Assembly (NCBI GenBank): GCA_965243105.1 | Contig: CBDEUC010000003.1 | Location: 2,692,966 to 2,756,965 of the forward strand | DNA from: WLWS01 sp965243105 | GTDB lineage: Bacteria > Pseudomonadota > Gammaproteobacteria > Eutrophobiales > Eutrophobiaceae | Length of the DNA: 64,000 bases | Reading direction: 5' to 3' | In this document: piece after piece, positions 25,643 to 34,358 of the stretch | Numbering within the stretch: position 1 is the stretch's first letter | How the letters are laid out: each line of letters opens with the position of its first letter | Notes under the pieces: model-generated | The model's input: the letters and a program-made list of their open reading frames with translations, nothing else | What the model was told of the DNA's origin: nothing | Databases searched by the model: none | Position numbers and translations under genes: made by a program

Positions 25643-27601
25643 ATGAATAAGAAAAAGCGACAGCCAGATTCACGAACCGAACTAGGGCTTGAACGACCAA
25701 TTTTTCGTCGAGATCTTCTTAATGGCATGGTTATGTCTGCAGCGACCCTGGCCACATCCAGCCTTGTAGGGCAAAGACCAGTGTTTGCAAATGAAAAGAT
25801 GCATTCCACCTATGCCCCAGAAAAAGATCCAGATTATTACCCCCCTGCTTTGACAGGTCTGCGTGGTAGCCATGCAGGTTCCTTTGAATCCGCTCATGCT
25901 CACGCCTGGACTGGAATGACATGGGATGATGTGAGCGATCTGGATGAAGAATATGATCTTGTTGTTGTTGGCGCTGGCATTAGTGGTTTAACCGCTGCGT
26001 TTGAATATAAACAGCGAATTGGTTCTGAAGCGAAGATACTGGTCATAGATAACCATGATGACTTTGGCGGGCATGCAAAGCGTGTCGAATTTAAGCACGA
26101 AGGAGAAACCTACCTGATTCCTGGCGGTAGTGGGTTTATGGAAACTCCCTATTTTAGCGAGGAAGCAAAACGTCTTTTGTATGACGCAGGAGTCAATTTG
26201 GCTCGCCTGGAAAACGGACAGGTAAAGGATTTACGTTTTCATGCCTATGACATGAGTCCCTCCATATGTTTTGACAAGGAAACCTATGGCGAAGCTGTAA
26301 CACTTGTCGATGATTTCCTACCGATGGACAAGAAGGACGGTAATGGTGAGTACACGATATTAAAGCACATTTCGAAAATGCCAATTTCGGATGACTTAAA
26401 AAAGGAATTGCACGAGTTTCTTTCTATAAAGAATGACATGTTGGCGGCTTTGCCCAAACAAGAGCGACAATCTGTGCCTCATACAATGAGCTACAATACT
26501 TTCGTGACGAAGTATTGTGGTTTGTCCCAGAAGGCTGCTGATGTGCTATTTACTCGTCAGCCAGGCGCGATTGTAGGTCTGACCAGCGAATGCACTTCTC
26601 TTTATGAAGCGGTAATGCTGACAGGGCTTCCCGCACTTCACGCAATGGGTAAACTCGGGGAGGAACTTCAGAAAGAAAAAGACAGTTTGCCACCCATTGA
26701 AGGGCACTATGCTCCAGAGGGTAATGCTATTATCACACGCAACCTGGTGAAAAGATTAATTCCGGCGGTAGCAAATGCTGAATCTATGGAGGAACTCACA
26801 ACAGCGAGATTTGACTATGCCAGGCTCGATGAAGAGAACTCAAACGTCAAACTGAGACTGAACTCAACGGTGATAAACATTGCTCATAAAAATAATGCAT
26901 CAAATGTGGCCGTAACGTACGTTCGAGGTGGTAAGGCGACACGCGTGACCTCAAAACACTGTATCTATGCTGGTTTTCACATGTATCTACCACATATTTG
27001 CCCTGAGTTACCGCAAGCTCAAAAAGATTCACTGAAAGACAATGTAAAAATGCCCTTCATTGCCGCCAATGTTTTCTTGCGAAATGGTAAAGCACTCCAG
27101 GAACTGGGTTCGGCCAGTTTCTACTTTCCAGGAAAAGTATTGCATGAGTGCGTCACCTGGGGTCGTTCCCTGGGACAACATCAACAGGATTTTCGAGTTG
27201 ATGCGCCAGTTACTATCTACATGATTGGACCCATGGTAGACCCCCACACGGGCCTGAATCCCCAGGAGCAGTATCGCCAGGGACGTCGGAAATTACTTGC
27301 AATGACATTTGAGGATTACGAAATCGAAGTTCGACAACAGATAGCCAGTCTTTTCGCTGGAACGAGTTTTGATATAACTAGAGATATGATTGGTTTGACG
27401 ATAAATCGTTGGCCGCACGGATATACTCGCCAATATAACTCTCTTTTTGATGGGAAGTATGAAAACGGGCAGCGACCGCATGAGATAGCTCGAAAACGTA
27501 ATGGGAATATTGCGATAGCCAATTCAGACGCAAGTTACGTGGCATTGGCCAACACTGCTATCGACGAAGGACTCAGGGCAGTCAATGAACTACTAGGGTG
27601 A
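25643..27601 (+). CDS. Tat-exported FAD oxidoreductase, spermidine dehydrogenase-like (paralogue 2)
   Basis: A 652-residue paralogue of the flavoproteins at 3189 and 47315 but clearly more distant. It shares the twin-arginine signal (RPIFRRDLLNGMVMSAAT), DYYPPALTGLRGSHAGSFESAHA, the FAD fold YDLVVVGAGISGLTAAFEY, and NHDDFGGHAKRVEF, and ends in SDASYVALANTAIDEGLRAV rather than TDAASNAMTE. The codon use is more AT-rich than in neighbouring genes, as it is in the next two genes. It is expressed from a near-consensus promoter at 25586-25613 under a palindrome at 25612-25639. A GTG at 25640 could also serve as start. The substrate may be a polyamine or another amine; that is inference from family. 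Confidence 0.75.
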   Translation: MNKKKRQPDSRTELGLERPIFRRDLLNGMVMSAATLATSSLVGQRPVFANEKMHSTYAPEKDPDYYPPALTGLRGSHAGSFESAHAHAWTGMTWDDVSDLDEEYDLVVVGAGISGLTAAFEYKQRIGSEAKILVIDNHDDFGGHAKRVEFKHEGETYLIPGGSGFMETPYFSEEAKRLLYDAGVNLARLENGQVKDLRFHAYDMSPSICFDKETYGEAVTLVDDFLPMDKKDGNGEYTILKHISKMPISDDLKKELHEFLSIKNDMLAALPKQERQSVPHTMSYNTFVTKYCGLSQKAADVLFTRQPGAIVGLTSECTSLYEAVMLTGLPALHAMGKLGEELQKEKDSLPPIEGHYAPEGNAIITRNLVKRLIPAVANAESMEELTTARFDYARLDEENSNVKLRLNSTVINIAHKNNASNVAVTYVRGGKATRVTSKHCIYAGFHMYLPHICPELPQAQKDSLKDNVKMPFIAANVFLRNGKALQELGSASFYFPGKVLHECVTWGRSLGQHQQDFRVDAPVTIYMIGPMVDPHTGLNPQEQYRQGRRKLLAMTFEDYEIEVRQQIASLFAGTSFDITRDMIGLTINRWPHGYTRQYNSLFDGKYENGQRPHEIARKRNGNIAIANSDASYVALANTAIDEGLRAVNELLG

Positions 27602-27619
27602 AAATTCAGGAGTCAAACT

Positions 27620-28126
27620 ATGAATATTGAAAACGACATCATGCAGATCAGTAAGTCTATTTTCTTTCTACTTACGTTGGCTATCACGAGTAACTCCTTT
27701 GCAGACGGGAAAAGTTCGGATGTGGTATCACCTCTTCGACTCAATGCTGACATGATAAGTGGAATTGGTATTGAAAAAGCGCCATGGGACGATGATGCTA
27801 GATTGGCAAAGTGGAGTCATCTATTTACCGGGAAGGAACTTTCGGTCTCTGTTTTTGAATCAACTCCGAAAAAGCTTGGTGATATTGGACACACCAAGAA
27901 TCGAGTTCAAGATTATCCCTATGATCAGTTTGTCGTTGTGCTGAGTGGAAAGTCCATACTCACTGATGCTGCTGGAAATGCGCAAACTTTCACCGCAGGT
28001 GATTATTTTGTTGTGCCCCGGGGGTTTAGTGGTACCTGGGAAGAATTTGGTATTTATCGAGAACTTATAGTGATTCTCGAAGAAGCAGTTCGCACAAGAG
28101 AGCTCAAGATAGAGCCTGTGGAATAG
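27620..28126 (+). CDS. Secreted cupin-domain protein (Cupin_3 type)
   Basis: A 168-residue exported cupin. A signal (ISKSIFFLLTLAITSNSFA) is followed by LFTGKELSVSVFESTPKKL, YPYDQFVVVLSGKSILTDAAGNAQTFTAGDYFVVPRGFSGTWEEFGIYRELIVI. The DYFVVP-GTWE stretch is typical of the Cupin_3/ureidoglycine-aminohydrolase-like barrel. AGGAG precedes the ATG, and the gene begins 18 bases after the flavoprotein stop, so they are one transcript. It might handle an aldehyde or amine released by the flavoprotein, or serve as a periplasmic binding partner; the function is not known. Confidence 0.75.
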   Translation: MNIENDIMQISKSIFFLLTLAITSNSFADGKSSDVVSPLRLNADMISGIGIEKAPWDDDARLAKWSHLFTGKELSVSVFESTPKKLGDIGHTKNRVQDYPYDQFVVVLSGKSILTDAAGNAQTFTAGDYFVVPRGFSGTWEEFGIYRELIVILEEAVRTRELKIEPVE

Positions 28127-28141
28127 TATGTCCGAAAGTGA

Positions 28142-28738
28142 ATGAAATCAGCAGTGGTGAAAAAAACTGGTGACGCCAGGCGCGAGGAAATATTAGATAC
28201 AACCATTGAGGTTTTGGCGAACGAAGGTTACTCGTCGGTGAGTATGCGGGGTATTGCCGAGCGAATAGGGATTCACCTGGCAACCCTTCAATATTATTTT
28301 CCAACAAAGCGCGATTTGCTGAAAAGTACCATTGAAAGAAGTATTAGTTCCGTAGTTAGGGAAATGGATGAACTGATATCGACTCCAACTTCAGATCCAA
28401 AGAAAGTCTTGCGAAAAGCACTAAAAGCTCATCTTGAGGCTTGTCAAAACCCAATCATATCCAGGCTTTTTGTAGCGCTTTGGGGAATGTCCAGTCATGA
28501 TGAAGATGCCAGCTATTCATTATCCGAAATTTACCAACGCGATTGTCAGCGATATGCTGCTCTGGTAAAAAACGCAAATCCGAAACTATCAGGCTCTGCT
28601 TGCAATAACATCGCAATATTAATCCTGGCTCAGCTAGAGGGCCTGGTCCTGTTTGTTTCGCCGGGGAAACCTTTTGAGCACAAAGCCAAAGTAGTTGAAA
28701 AACAATTTTGGTCTCAGCTCGAAGCGATTATTGGCTAA
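28142..28738 (+). CDS. TetR-family transcriptional regulator
   Basis: A 198-residue TetR repressor. The DNA-binding helices are EEILDTTIEVLANEGYSSVSMRGIAERIGIHLATLQYYFPTKRDLLKSTIE (about 14-65), followed by an all-helical ligand domain. It is the last gene of the three-gene cassette, 15 bases after the cupin stop, and shares its lower GC. The 28-base palindrome over the cassette promoter is its likely operator, which would give negative feedback with the flavoprotein's substrate or product as ligand. Confidence 0.87.
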   Translation: MKSAVVKKTGDARREEILDTTIEVLANEGYSSVSMRGIAERIGIHLATLQYYFPTKRDLLKSTIERSISSVVREMDELISTPTSDPKKVLRKALKAHLEACQNPIISRLFVALWGMSSHDEDASYSLSEIYQRDCQRYAALVKNANPKLSGSACNNIAILILAQLEGLVLFVSPGKPFEHKAKVVEKQFWSQLEAIIG

Positions 28739-28873
28739 AAATAGAAAGATCAATTAGCCGTTTTTGTTAATTTTGGTGTAATCATTTATCACGTATTTGA
28801 ATAACACGCTGGATCAAAGGTCCCGGACACATCATAGTGTACGTCCTGGATTGAATTATTAGAGGATTCATTC

Positions 28874-29836
28874 ATGCATCCAATTACGGATCCACAATTG
28901 CTGGAAGGGCTCGCAGCATTTGAAGAGGCGGTGCCCGGAGGTATCAAGCTTGATGATATTCCGGCAACGCGAGAATTCCTCGATGGGCTGAATGCCGCGA
29001 TGGCCGCTACGATGCCGCCAATTGAGGGCGTCCAGAGTGTGGATCACCATGCACCGGGACCCGATGGTGCACCCGAGGTCATGGTCCGTGTTTACCGGCC
29101 TGAATCCGCTACGGGTACCCTGCCAGCGTTACTCTGGATACATGGTGGTGGTTATGTGCTGGGTAACGTGGAAGGTGACGAGCCCCGGGTGAAATCCATG
29201 GTGAAGAGCCTCGATTGCGTGATGGCCTCGGTGGAATATCGCCTGGCACCTGAGAATCCCTTTCCAGCACCCCTTGAAGATTGTTATGCCGCGTTGCTTT
29301 GGTTATCCAAAGAAGCTGAAAACCTGGGAATTGATGCCTCTCGCATCGCAATTGGCGGCGCCAGCGCAGGTGGCGGCTTGACAGCAGGGCTGGGCCTGTT
29401 GACCCGGGATCGCGGGGAAATCGATATCTGCTACCAGTTATTGATCTACCCGATGATTGATGACACGAACGTAGAACCTGCAGGACCCGGTGCGCCGGAC
29501 GCGCCACTGTGGAACCGTGAGAATAATCTTGTAGGCTGGCGTTCCTACCTGGGACAGGAACCGGGAAGCGACGACGTTTCACCCTACGCCGCGGCTTTTC
29601 GTGCGAAGGAGCTGGATGGGTTGCCTCCTACGTATCTCGGTGTGGGAACACCAGACCTGTTTCTCAAGGAGAATATTGCTTACGCCCAGCGCCTGGTGGA
29701 GGCCGGTGTGTCGACAGAGTTACACGTGTACGCTGACGGGTTCCATGCATTTGACATGTTTGCTCCCGAGGCTGATGCATCTCAACGGTTTACTAATGAA
29801 TATGTGCGCTTACTCAGGAAAGCGCTGCATGACTGA
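28874..29836 (+). CDS. Alpha/beta hydrolase, hormone-sensitive-lipase-type esterase
   Basis: A 320-residue esterase of the HSL (family IV) group. The oxyanion motif is LWIHGGGYVLGNVEGDEP, SVEYRLAPENPFPAPLEDCYAAL follows, and the nucleophile Ser lies in IGGASAGGGLTAGL. The acid Asp is in GVGTPDLFLKENIAYAQRLVEAGV and the His in YADGFHAFDMF. It lacks a signal peptide and so is cytosolic. AGAGGATT precedes the ATG. It is followed after 14 bases by an EamA exporter, suggesting co-transcription. The ester substrate is unknown. Confidence 0.87.
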   Translation: MHPITDPQLLEGLAAFEEAVPGGIKLDDIPATREFLDGLNAAMAATMPPIEGVQSVDHHAPGPDGAPEVMVRVYRPESATGTLPALLWIHGGGYVLGNVEGDEPRVKSMVKSLDCVMASVEYRLAPENPFPAPLEDCYAALLWLSKEAENLGIDASRIAIGGASAGGGLTAGLGLLTRDRGEIDICYQLLIYPMIDDTNVEPAGPGAPDAPLWNRENNLVGWRSYLGQEPGSDDVSPYAAAFRAKELDGLPPTYLGVGTPDLFLKENIAYAQRLVEAGVSTELHVYADGFHAFDMFAPEADASQRFTNEYVRLLRKALHD

Positions 29837-29850
29837 TTAGCTTTGCGAAA

Positions 29851-30765
29851 ATGGTAAAAAAAATATTCCACCTTACTGGCGAAAACATCAGCGTAAACCA
29901 GGCCTACATCATGCTGGCCCTGACCGTATTACTGTGGGCGGTTGGCGTGGTGATCGCTCGTGGCGTCAGTGACGAGGTTCCCCTGGTGGGCCTGTCTTTC
30001 TGGCGCTGGTTTGCTGCCACGCTAATCATCGTGCCGCTTGTTTACAGTGATCTCAGGGAAAAGTGGGACATTGTCAGGGAAAACCTTGGCCTGTTGATTA
30101 TCCAGGGTTGCCTGATGGTTGGTAGCGGCACACTGTTATTTTTTGCCATGAAGTACACCACTGCCATCAACGCCACGATTGTCAACGCCACTCAACCTGT
30201 CGCAACAGTCGCATTGGCCTGGCTCATACTGAAAGATCGATTAAAAGCTATCCAGTGGCTGGGAATAGTGTCCGCTTTTATCGGTATTGCAACCATGGTC
30301 TCGAGGGCGGATATTGCGATCCTTTCCAGCCTCAGCTTCAACATCGGCGACATATTAATTGTCATAGCCATAATGGGCTACGCGACCTATTCCATTAACG
30401 TTCGAAAAATGCCAAAGGGGATCAGTCCGTTCACGGCACTTTCCATCATATTAATTTCCGGCAGCATGTTGATATTACCGTTCTATGTGTACGAGACAGT
30501 CTACGTGCAGTCATTTCCTGTTAACCCAATGACGGTTTTTATTGTGCTGGTACTTGCTTTCCTTGTTTCCATCGTTTCCATCGTCATGTGGAACCTGGCC
30601 ATACACGTCGTGGGCCCTGGGCGGGCAGGGATGTTTGTAAATCTTATACCGGTATATGGTACGGCACTGGCGATCGTGTTTCTTGGTGAGAAACTTTTTT
30701 TCTATCATGTAATTGGGGCAGCGCTGGTGTGCCTGGGTATATTTCTCGTGTTGAGAAATCACTAG
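29851..30765 (+). CDS. EamA/DMT-family membrane transporter
   Basis: A 304-residue inner-membrane protein with ten predicted hydrophobic helices in two repeats, the EamA (RhaT/YdcZ-like DMT) layout. The first repeat begins AYIMLALTVLLWAVGVVIARG and contains FWRWFAATLIIVPLVY; NATIVNATQPVATVALAWLILKDRL is the repeat-end motif, echoed at the C-terminus by FVNLIPVYGTALAIVFLGEKLFFYHVIGAALVCLGIFLVLR. It probably exports a metabolite or amino acid. It lies 14 bases behind the esterase gene. Confidence 0.87.
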   Translation: MVKKIFHLTGENISVNQAYIMLALTVLLWAVGVVIARGVSDEVPLVGLSFWRWFAATLIIVPLVYSDLREKWDIVRENLGLLIIQGCLMVGSGTLLFFAMKYTTAINATIVNATQPVATVALAWLILKDRLKAIQWLGIVSAFIGIATMVSRADIAILSSLSFNIGDILIVIAIMGYATYSINVRKMPKGISPFTALSIILISGSMLILPFYVYETVYVQSFPVNPMTVFIVLVLAFLVSIVSIVMWNLAIHVVGPGRAGMFVNLIPVYGTALAIVFLGEKLFFYHVIGAALVCLGIFLVLRNH

Positions 30766-30816
30766 CTAACAAATGCTCATGACATTGTTGTATTTTAAGT
30801 TTGCGGGGAAAAACAT

Positions 30817-32367
30817 ATGAGAGAAAGCCTTGCTTTTCTTTTGTCCTGGATGGTCCTGGTCCTGCCAGCCTGGGCCGTGGATTATCAGCAGGACATCGCA
30901 CAGCTGGAGCTTGCGAAGAGACACAGTTCTCAATGGCAGGCGGAAGACCGCGAAATCGACTTCAGGCTGGAGAAACTCAAAAATAAATCAGGCAGACCCA
31001 ATATCGTTTTTATCCTCTCTGACGATATCGGCTGGGGTGAGCTGGGTTCCTACGGCGGTGGCAAGTTAAGAGGTACACCCACGCCTAACCTGGACAGGCT
31101 TGCCAATGACGGCATGCGCTTTTTACAGCATTATTCGGAGCCTTCCTGTACCGTGACACGTATTGCCCTGATGACAGGCCGACTTCCCATTCGTACCGGC
31201 GTCGATAACGTATTGTTCCCAGGTAATCCAAAGGGCCTTGTGGAAGAGGAAAAAACCATCGCCGAAGTACTTTCAGAAGCTGGCTATGCCACCGCCATGT
31301 TCGGCAAATGGCACATGGGAGAAAGCCTTGAGCACCAGCCTACCAGCCAGGGCTTCGACTATGCTTTTTACAGCATGTACAACGGCGGCGTATGGCCGTG
31401 GTCGGAAAATGTCGACTACTACAACGAGGACAATGAGACCATTGGCGAGATACCCTACCAGCTTGATATGCCATCCGATTACGAACAACTGTTTGATATC
31501 CAGATCCACGGAATCCAGGAAAGCCGCAAAGGTGAAAAACCGAGGGAGGTGGGAAAGCTGACGCTGGAGCGCTACAACATACATGATAATGAACTTACCG
31601 ATAAGGTGCTGGATTTCATCGAAAAGAATGCCAGGGACAGGAAACCATTTTTTGCCTATTTTGCTACAAACGCCCAGCAGGTATTCGCCTGTCCGCCGGA
31701 GGAAAGGAATGAGAAGTACGTGGATTCAAGCAACTGCCAGGCAGCGCAACTTTCCCAGCACGACAAGAATGTAAAAAGAATTCGTAACAAGCTCGAGGCG
31801 CTGGGTATTTCTGAGAATACGCTGCTTGTCTGGGCAAGTGACAACGGGCCCATGTATACCTTTTATCCTTCTGCCGGCTTCAGTTACCTGAATGGAAGAA
31901 AGCACCAGGTCAAGGAAGGCGGTGTGAGAACACCTGCAATAGCGTGGTGGCCCGGTGTTATTGATGCAGGCTCGGAGCCACTGGATCTTGTCCACGTCAC
32001 AGACTGGTTTACCACCATGGCAACGCTCGCGGGCGCAACAGCTAATATACCTGCAGACAGGGTGATTGACGGGGTCAACCAGGTATCCCTGCTTGTGAAC
32101 GGCGAAGGGCATTCCCGCAGGGACTATGTCTTTCACTACAAGTACAGCGTGTTTGGAACGGGGAAAGGAACCTACCTGAAAGCCATTCGCTGGAGAAATA
32201 TCAAGTTTTACCCCAACGAGGTAGAGATATTTAACGTCATGCGCGACCCAAACGAAGGCTACTCAAACCGTAGACAATACCTCTGGGCGATGGAACCCAT
32301 GCGCCAGATGATGACTGCGCATCAGAAACTGATGGAAAAATATCCCAATCGCGTTTTAAAACACTGA
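30817..32367 (+). CDS. Exported sulfatase with atypical CxVxR active-site motif
   Basis: A 516-residue type I sulfatase with a signal peptide (SLAFLLSWMVLVLPAWA). The metal site begins with NIVFILSDDIGWGELG (Asp69-Asp70) and continues with GKWHMGE and VWASDNGPMY. The formylglycine motif is Cys111-Thr-Val-Thr-Arg115 followed by IALMTGR, where the standard is Cys-x-Pro-x-Arg; the Pro is Val. Formylglycine-generating enzyme is known to prefer Pro, so maturation may be inefficient or done differently. It should hydrolyse sulfate esters in the periplasm. No anaerobic or aerobic maturase gene is nearby. Confidence 0.85.
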   Translation: MRESLAFLLSWMVLVLPAWAVDYQQDIAQLELAKRHSSQWQAEDREIDFRLEKLKNKSGRPNIVFILSDDIGWGELGSYGGGKLRGTPTPNLDRLANDGMRFLQHYSEPSCTVTRIALMTGRLPIRTGVDNVLFPGNPKGLVEEEKTIAEVLSEAGYATAMFGKWHMGESLEHQPTSQGFDYAFYSMYNGGVWPWSENVDYYNEDNETIGEIPYQLDMPSDYEQLFDIQIHGIQESRKGEKPREVGKLTLERYNIHDNELTDKVLDFIEKNARDRKPFFAYFATNAQQVFACPPEERNEKYVDSSNCQAAQLSQHDKNVKRIRNKLEALGISENTLLVWASDNGPMYTFYPSAGFSYLNGRKHQVKEGGVRTPAIAWWPGVIDAGSEPLDLVHVTDWFTTMATLAGATANIPADRVIDGVNQVSLLVNGEGHSRRDYVFHYKYSVFGTGKGTYLKAIRWRNIKFYPNEVEIFNVMRDPNEGYSNRRQYLWAMEPMRQMMTAHQKLMEKYPNRVLKH

Positions 32368-32436
32368 TCAGTTTTTTGCGTCTTCGATCGCAATGATCGG
32401 GTGGTCCTTGCGGGCACAAGGTCGTTAATCTCTTAT

Positions 32437-32456
32437 CCACGTCAATCCTTACGTGG
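32437..32456 (+). other. Leader hairpin next to the DUF1203 ribosome site
   Basis: CCACGT and ACGTGG form a perfect six-base stem around an eight-base loop. The GG of the right arm belongs to the GGAG ribosome site of the gene at 32464, so folding would partly hide it. The structure is small and may be accidental. Confidence 0.3.
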
Positions 32457-32463
32457 AGATCTC

Positions 32464-32967
32464 ATGTCATTCATTATTGAAGGCCTGTCACCCGGACAAT
32501 TTCAACCGTATTTTGGTATGTCCGCGAGTGAACTGGCCGGGCATCGTGCCCGGAAATTTGTCGTCAATGCGAAACCCGGTTTTCCATGCAGGGTAAGTCT
32601 TGAAGATGCTGAGATTGGTGAGACCGTCATCCTGGTAAATTATGAACACCAGTCAGCTGATTCCCCCTTCAATTCCAGGCACGCTATTTACGTGCGGGAG
32701 AACGCAAGGAAGCCTGTTACAACTGCTAATGAAATCCCGGCTATGTTTCTTTCGAGACTCGTTTCAATCCGGGCCTTTGATTCCGAGCACTTCCTTGCCG
32801 GAGCAGATGTGGTGAAAGGCACAGAACTGGAACAGGCTATTCCGGCAATGCTTGGAAGAACAGGAACGGAATACATTCATCTTCACAACGCCATGCCGGG
32901 GTGTTTCCTGGCAAAAGTGACGAAACTACAGGCGCGAATCCAGGGAAATCCAGTACCGGAAAAATAA
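32464..32967 (+). CDS. DUF1203-family protein
   Basis: A 167-residue protein of the DUF1203 family, known from many proteobacteria and without assigned function. Recognisable segments are ARKFVVNAKPGFPCRVSLEDAEIGETVILVNYEHQ, SPFNSRHAIYVREN, LSRLVSIRAFDSE and the C-terminal EYIHLHNAMPGCFLAKV. No signal or membrane segment is present. The ATG at 32464 has GGAG upstream within a small hairpin; a longer frame to 32401 lacks a ribosome site. Confidence 0.8.
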   Translation: MSFIIEGLSPGQFQPYFGMSASELAGHRARKFVVNAKPGFPCRVSLEDAEIGETVILVNYEHQSADSPFNSRHAIYVRENARKPVTTANEIPAMFLSRLVSIRAFDSEHFLAGADVVKGTELEQAIPAMLGRTGTEYIHLHNAMPGCFLAKVTKLQARIQGNPVPEK

Positions 32968-33039
32968 TTGCAACCAAATTGGCCTTTCGCTGCGTCCAAG
33001 TACGTAGTTAAGAAAAAAGGTTGAAATGGGGAACCGGAT

Positions 33040-33243
33040 TTGCAATCAAATATTATACTTACTGTAGGCTTTACCCTGGCACTTGCCGCGACTGTAGTCA
33101 CGGGCACATCGGGATTTGGTGCCTGGTTAAGCTGCCTCGCCGGTGGCTACGAAGCGCAGGTCGATTGTGAAGATGTTGAAAATTATTGCTATTCAAATCA
33201 ATCGCTTACCAGCGGGTATACTGGCCGTTTAAAACCCATTTAA
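33040..33243 (+). CDS. Small exported hypothetical protein
   Basis: A 67-residue peptide starting at TTG with GGGG nine bases upstream. The N-terminus IILTVGFTLALAATVVTG is a plausible signal or anchor segment. The remainder has four cysteines in SCLAGGYEAQVDCEDVENYCYSN, the last three clustered, which suggests disulfides in the periplasm. It lies 55 bases before the ECF sigma gene on the same strand and could be part of that stress operon. I know no homologue; it may be a chance reading frame. Confidence 0.4.
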   Translation: MQSNIILTVGFTLALAATVVTGTSGFGAWLSCLAGGYEAQVDCEDVENYCYSNQSLTSGYTGRLKPI

Positions 33244-33298
33244 ACCTTTATTGAGCGCACAGCGTCTCATGCAGGGAAACTGAAAGAATTAACAACCA

Positions 33299-33859
33299 AT
33301 GCAAGAACAACAGCTCAATGCTGCTGAAGACCGCGTCGTGGACAGGCAAGAGCTTGACCTGGTAGCGGCAGTTAAAAATGGAGACAGGCATGCTTTTCAC
33401 CAGCTGTACCAGCAACACAGTGGCAGGGTGTACGCGCTTTGTTACCGCCTTACCGGCGAAAAAAGCCTGGCCGAGGATGCCAGCCAGGAAGTTTTCATCC
33501 AGGTCTGGCACAAGATTGGTGAATTCAGGGGGCAGAGCAAGTTTTCAACCTGGTTGCATTCGGTTGCCGTCAATATCACGCTTTCGCACATGCGCAAGCA
33601 AAAGGGCTGGTTATCCCGTTTCAAGAACGTGGATGCGAACAGCGAAGCTGAGCAAAGCACTGAAATGAAGACCGATGATTTCAATCTTGACAGATACATT
33701 GCCCGCTTGCCGGAACGGGCACGCATCGTTTTCGTATTACACGCGGTCGAGGGCTATCGGCATGAAGAAATCGCCAGCAAGTTGAACATGGCAGTCGGAA
33801 CCAGTAAATCCCAGTTTCATCGATCAAAAGCTTTATTGAAAGAGTGGATAGAATCATGA
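33299..33859 (+). CDS. ECF-type RNA polymerase sigma factor
   Basis: A 186-residue group IV sigma factor. Region 2 is FHQLYQQHSGRVYALCYRLTGEKSLAEDASQEVFIQVWHKIGEFRGQSKFSTWLHSVAVNITLSHMRKQK. Region 4 is RLPERARIVFVLHAVEGYRHEEIASKLNMAVGTSKSQFHRSKALLKEW, the promoter-reading helix-turn-helix. Its stop overlaps the next gene's ATG (ATGA), and that gene encodes a one-pass membrane protein with the shape of an anti-sigma factor. The target regulon is not visible from sequence; autoregulation is usual for the family. Confidence 0.92.
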   Translation: MQEQQLNAAEDRVVDRQELDLVAAVKNGDRHAFHQLYQQHSGRVYALCYRLTGEKSLAEDASQEVFIQVWHKIGEFRGQSKFSTWLHSVAVNITLSHMRKQKGWLSRFKNVDANSEAEQSTEMKTDDFNLDRYIARLPERARIVFVLHAVEGYRHEEIASKLNMAVGTSKSQFHRSKALLKEWIES

Positions 33860-34344
33860 AAGACGAGCAATTTGAGCAATTGTTACAGGAAAAGCTGGAT
33901 GCTCTTCCACGAGATATCCAGCCCGAGCAGGATCTCTGGCCAGGCATTGATCATGCCCTGGAGCATGAAGTGTCACGCATGAACTCTTCCATGCGCTGGA
34001 CCGGTATCGCCGCATCTTTTGCTGTGCTTGGAATAACAGGATTACTGCTGCTGAATTACTTTTCAAAGCCGGAGATTGACGAATCAGGGATCAACCAGGT
34101 TGTCTCTAACATGAGCCAGGAATACGAAGGTCAAAAACAGTTGCTGTTGGCCCATTATCAACAGCAGCCTGCACTTACCGACAACTGGCAGCAGCAACTT
34201 GATGAACTGGACAGTGCGGCAACGGTTATCAAGGCCGCGCTGGAAAATGATCCCAATGATGCAAACCTGATCAGGCTATTAAAACAGGTATATCAACAGC
34301 AACTAACACTTATTCAGTCAGTGCATCAGCCTGACTGGATGTAA
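33856..34344 (+). CDS. Putative membrane anti-sigma factor
   Basis: A 162-residue protein with a 50-residue charged N-terminal part (DEQFEQLLQEKLDALPRDIQPEQDLWPGI), one membrane helix (WTGIAASFAVLGITGLLLLNYF) and a helical Gln-rich periplasmic tail (QLDELDSAATVIKAALENDPNDANLIRLLKQVYQQQLTLI). No zinc HxxxCxxC motif is present, so it is not a ZAS-type anti-sigma factor. Position, four-base overlap with the ECF gene and topology make it the likely membrane inhibitor of that sigma factor. Confidence 0.65.
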   Translation: MKDEQFEQLLQEKLDALPRDIQPEQDLWPGIDHALEHEVSRMNSSMRWTGIAASFAVLGITGLLLLNYFSKPEIDESGINQVVSNMSQEYEGQKQLLLAHYQQQPALTDNWQQQLDELDSAATVIKAALENDPNDANLIRLLKQVYQQQLTLIQSVHQPDWM

Positions 34345-34358
34345 TGACGAGGTAGAAA

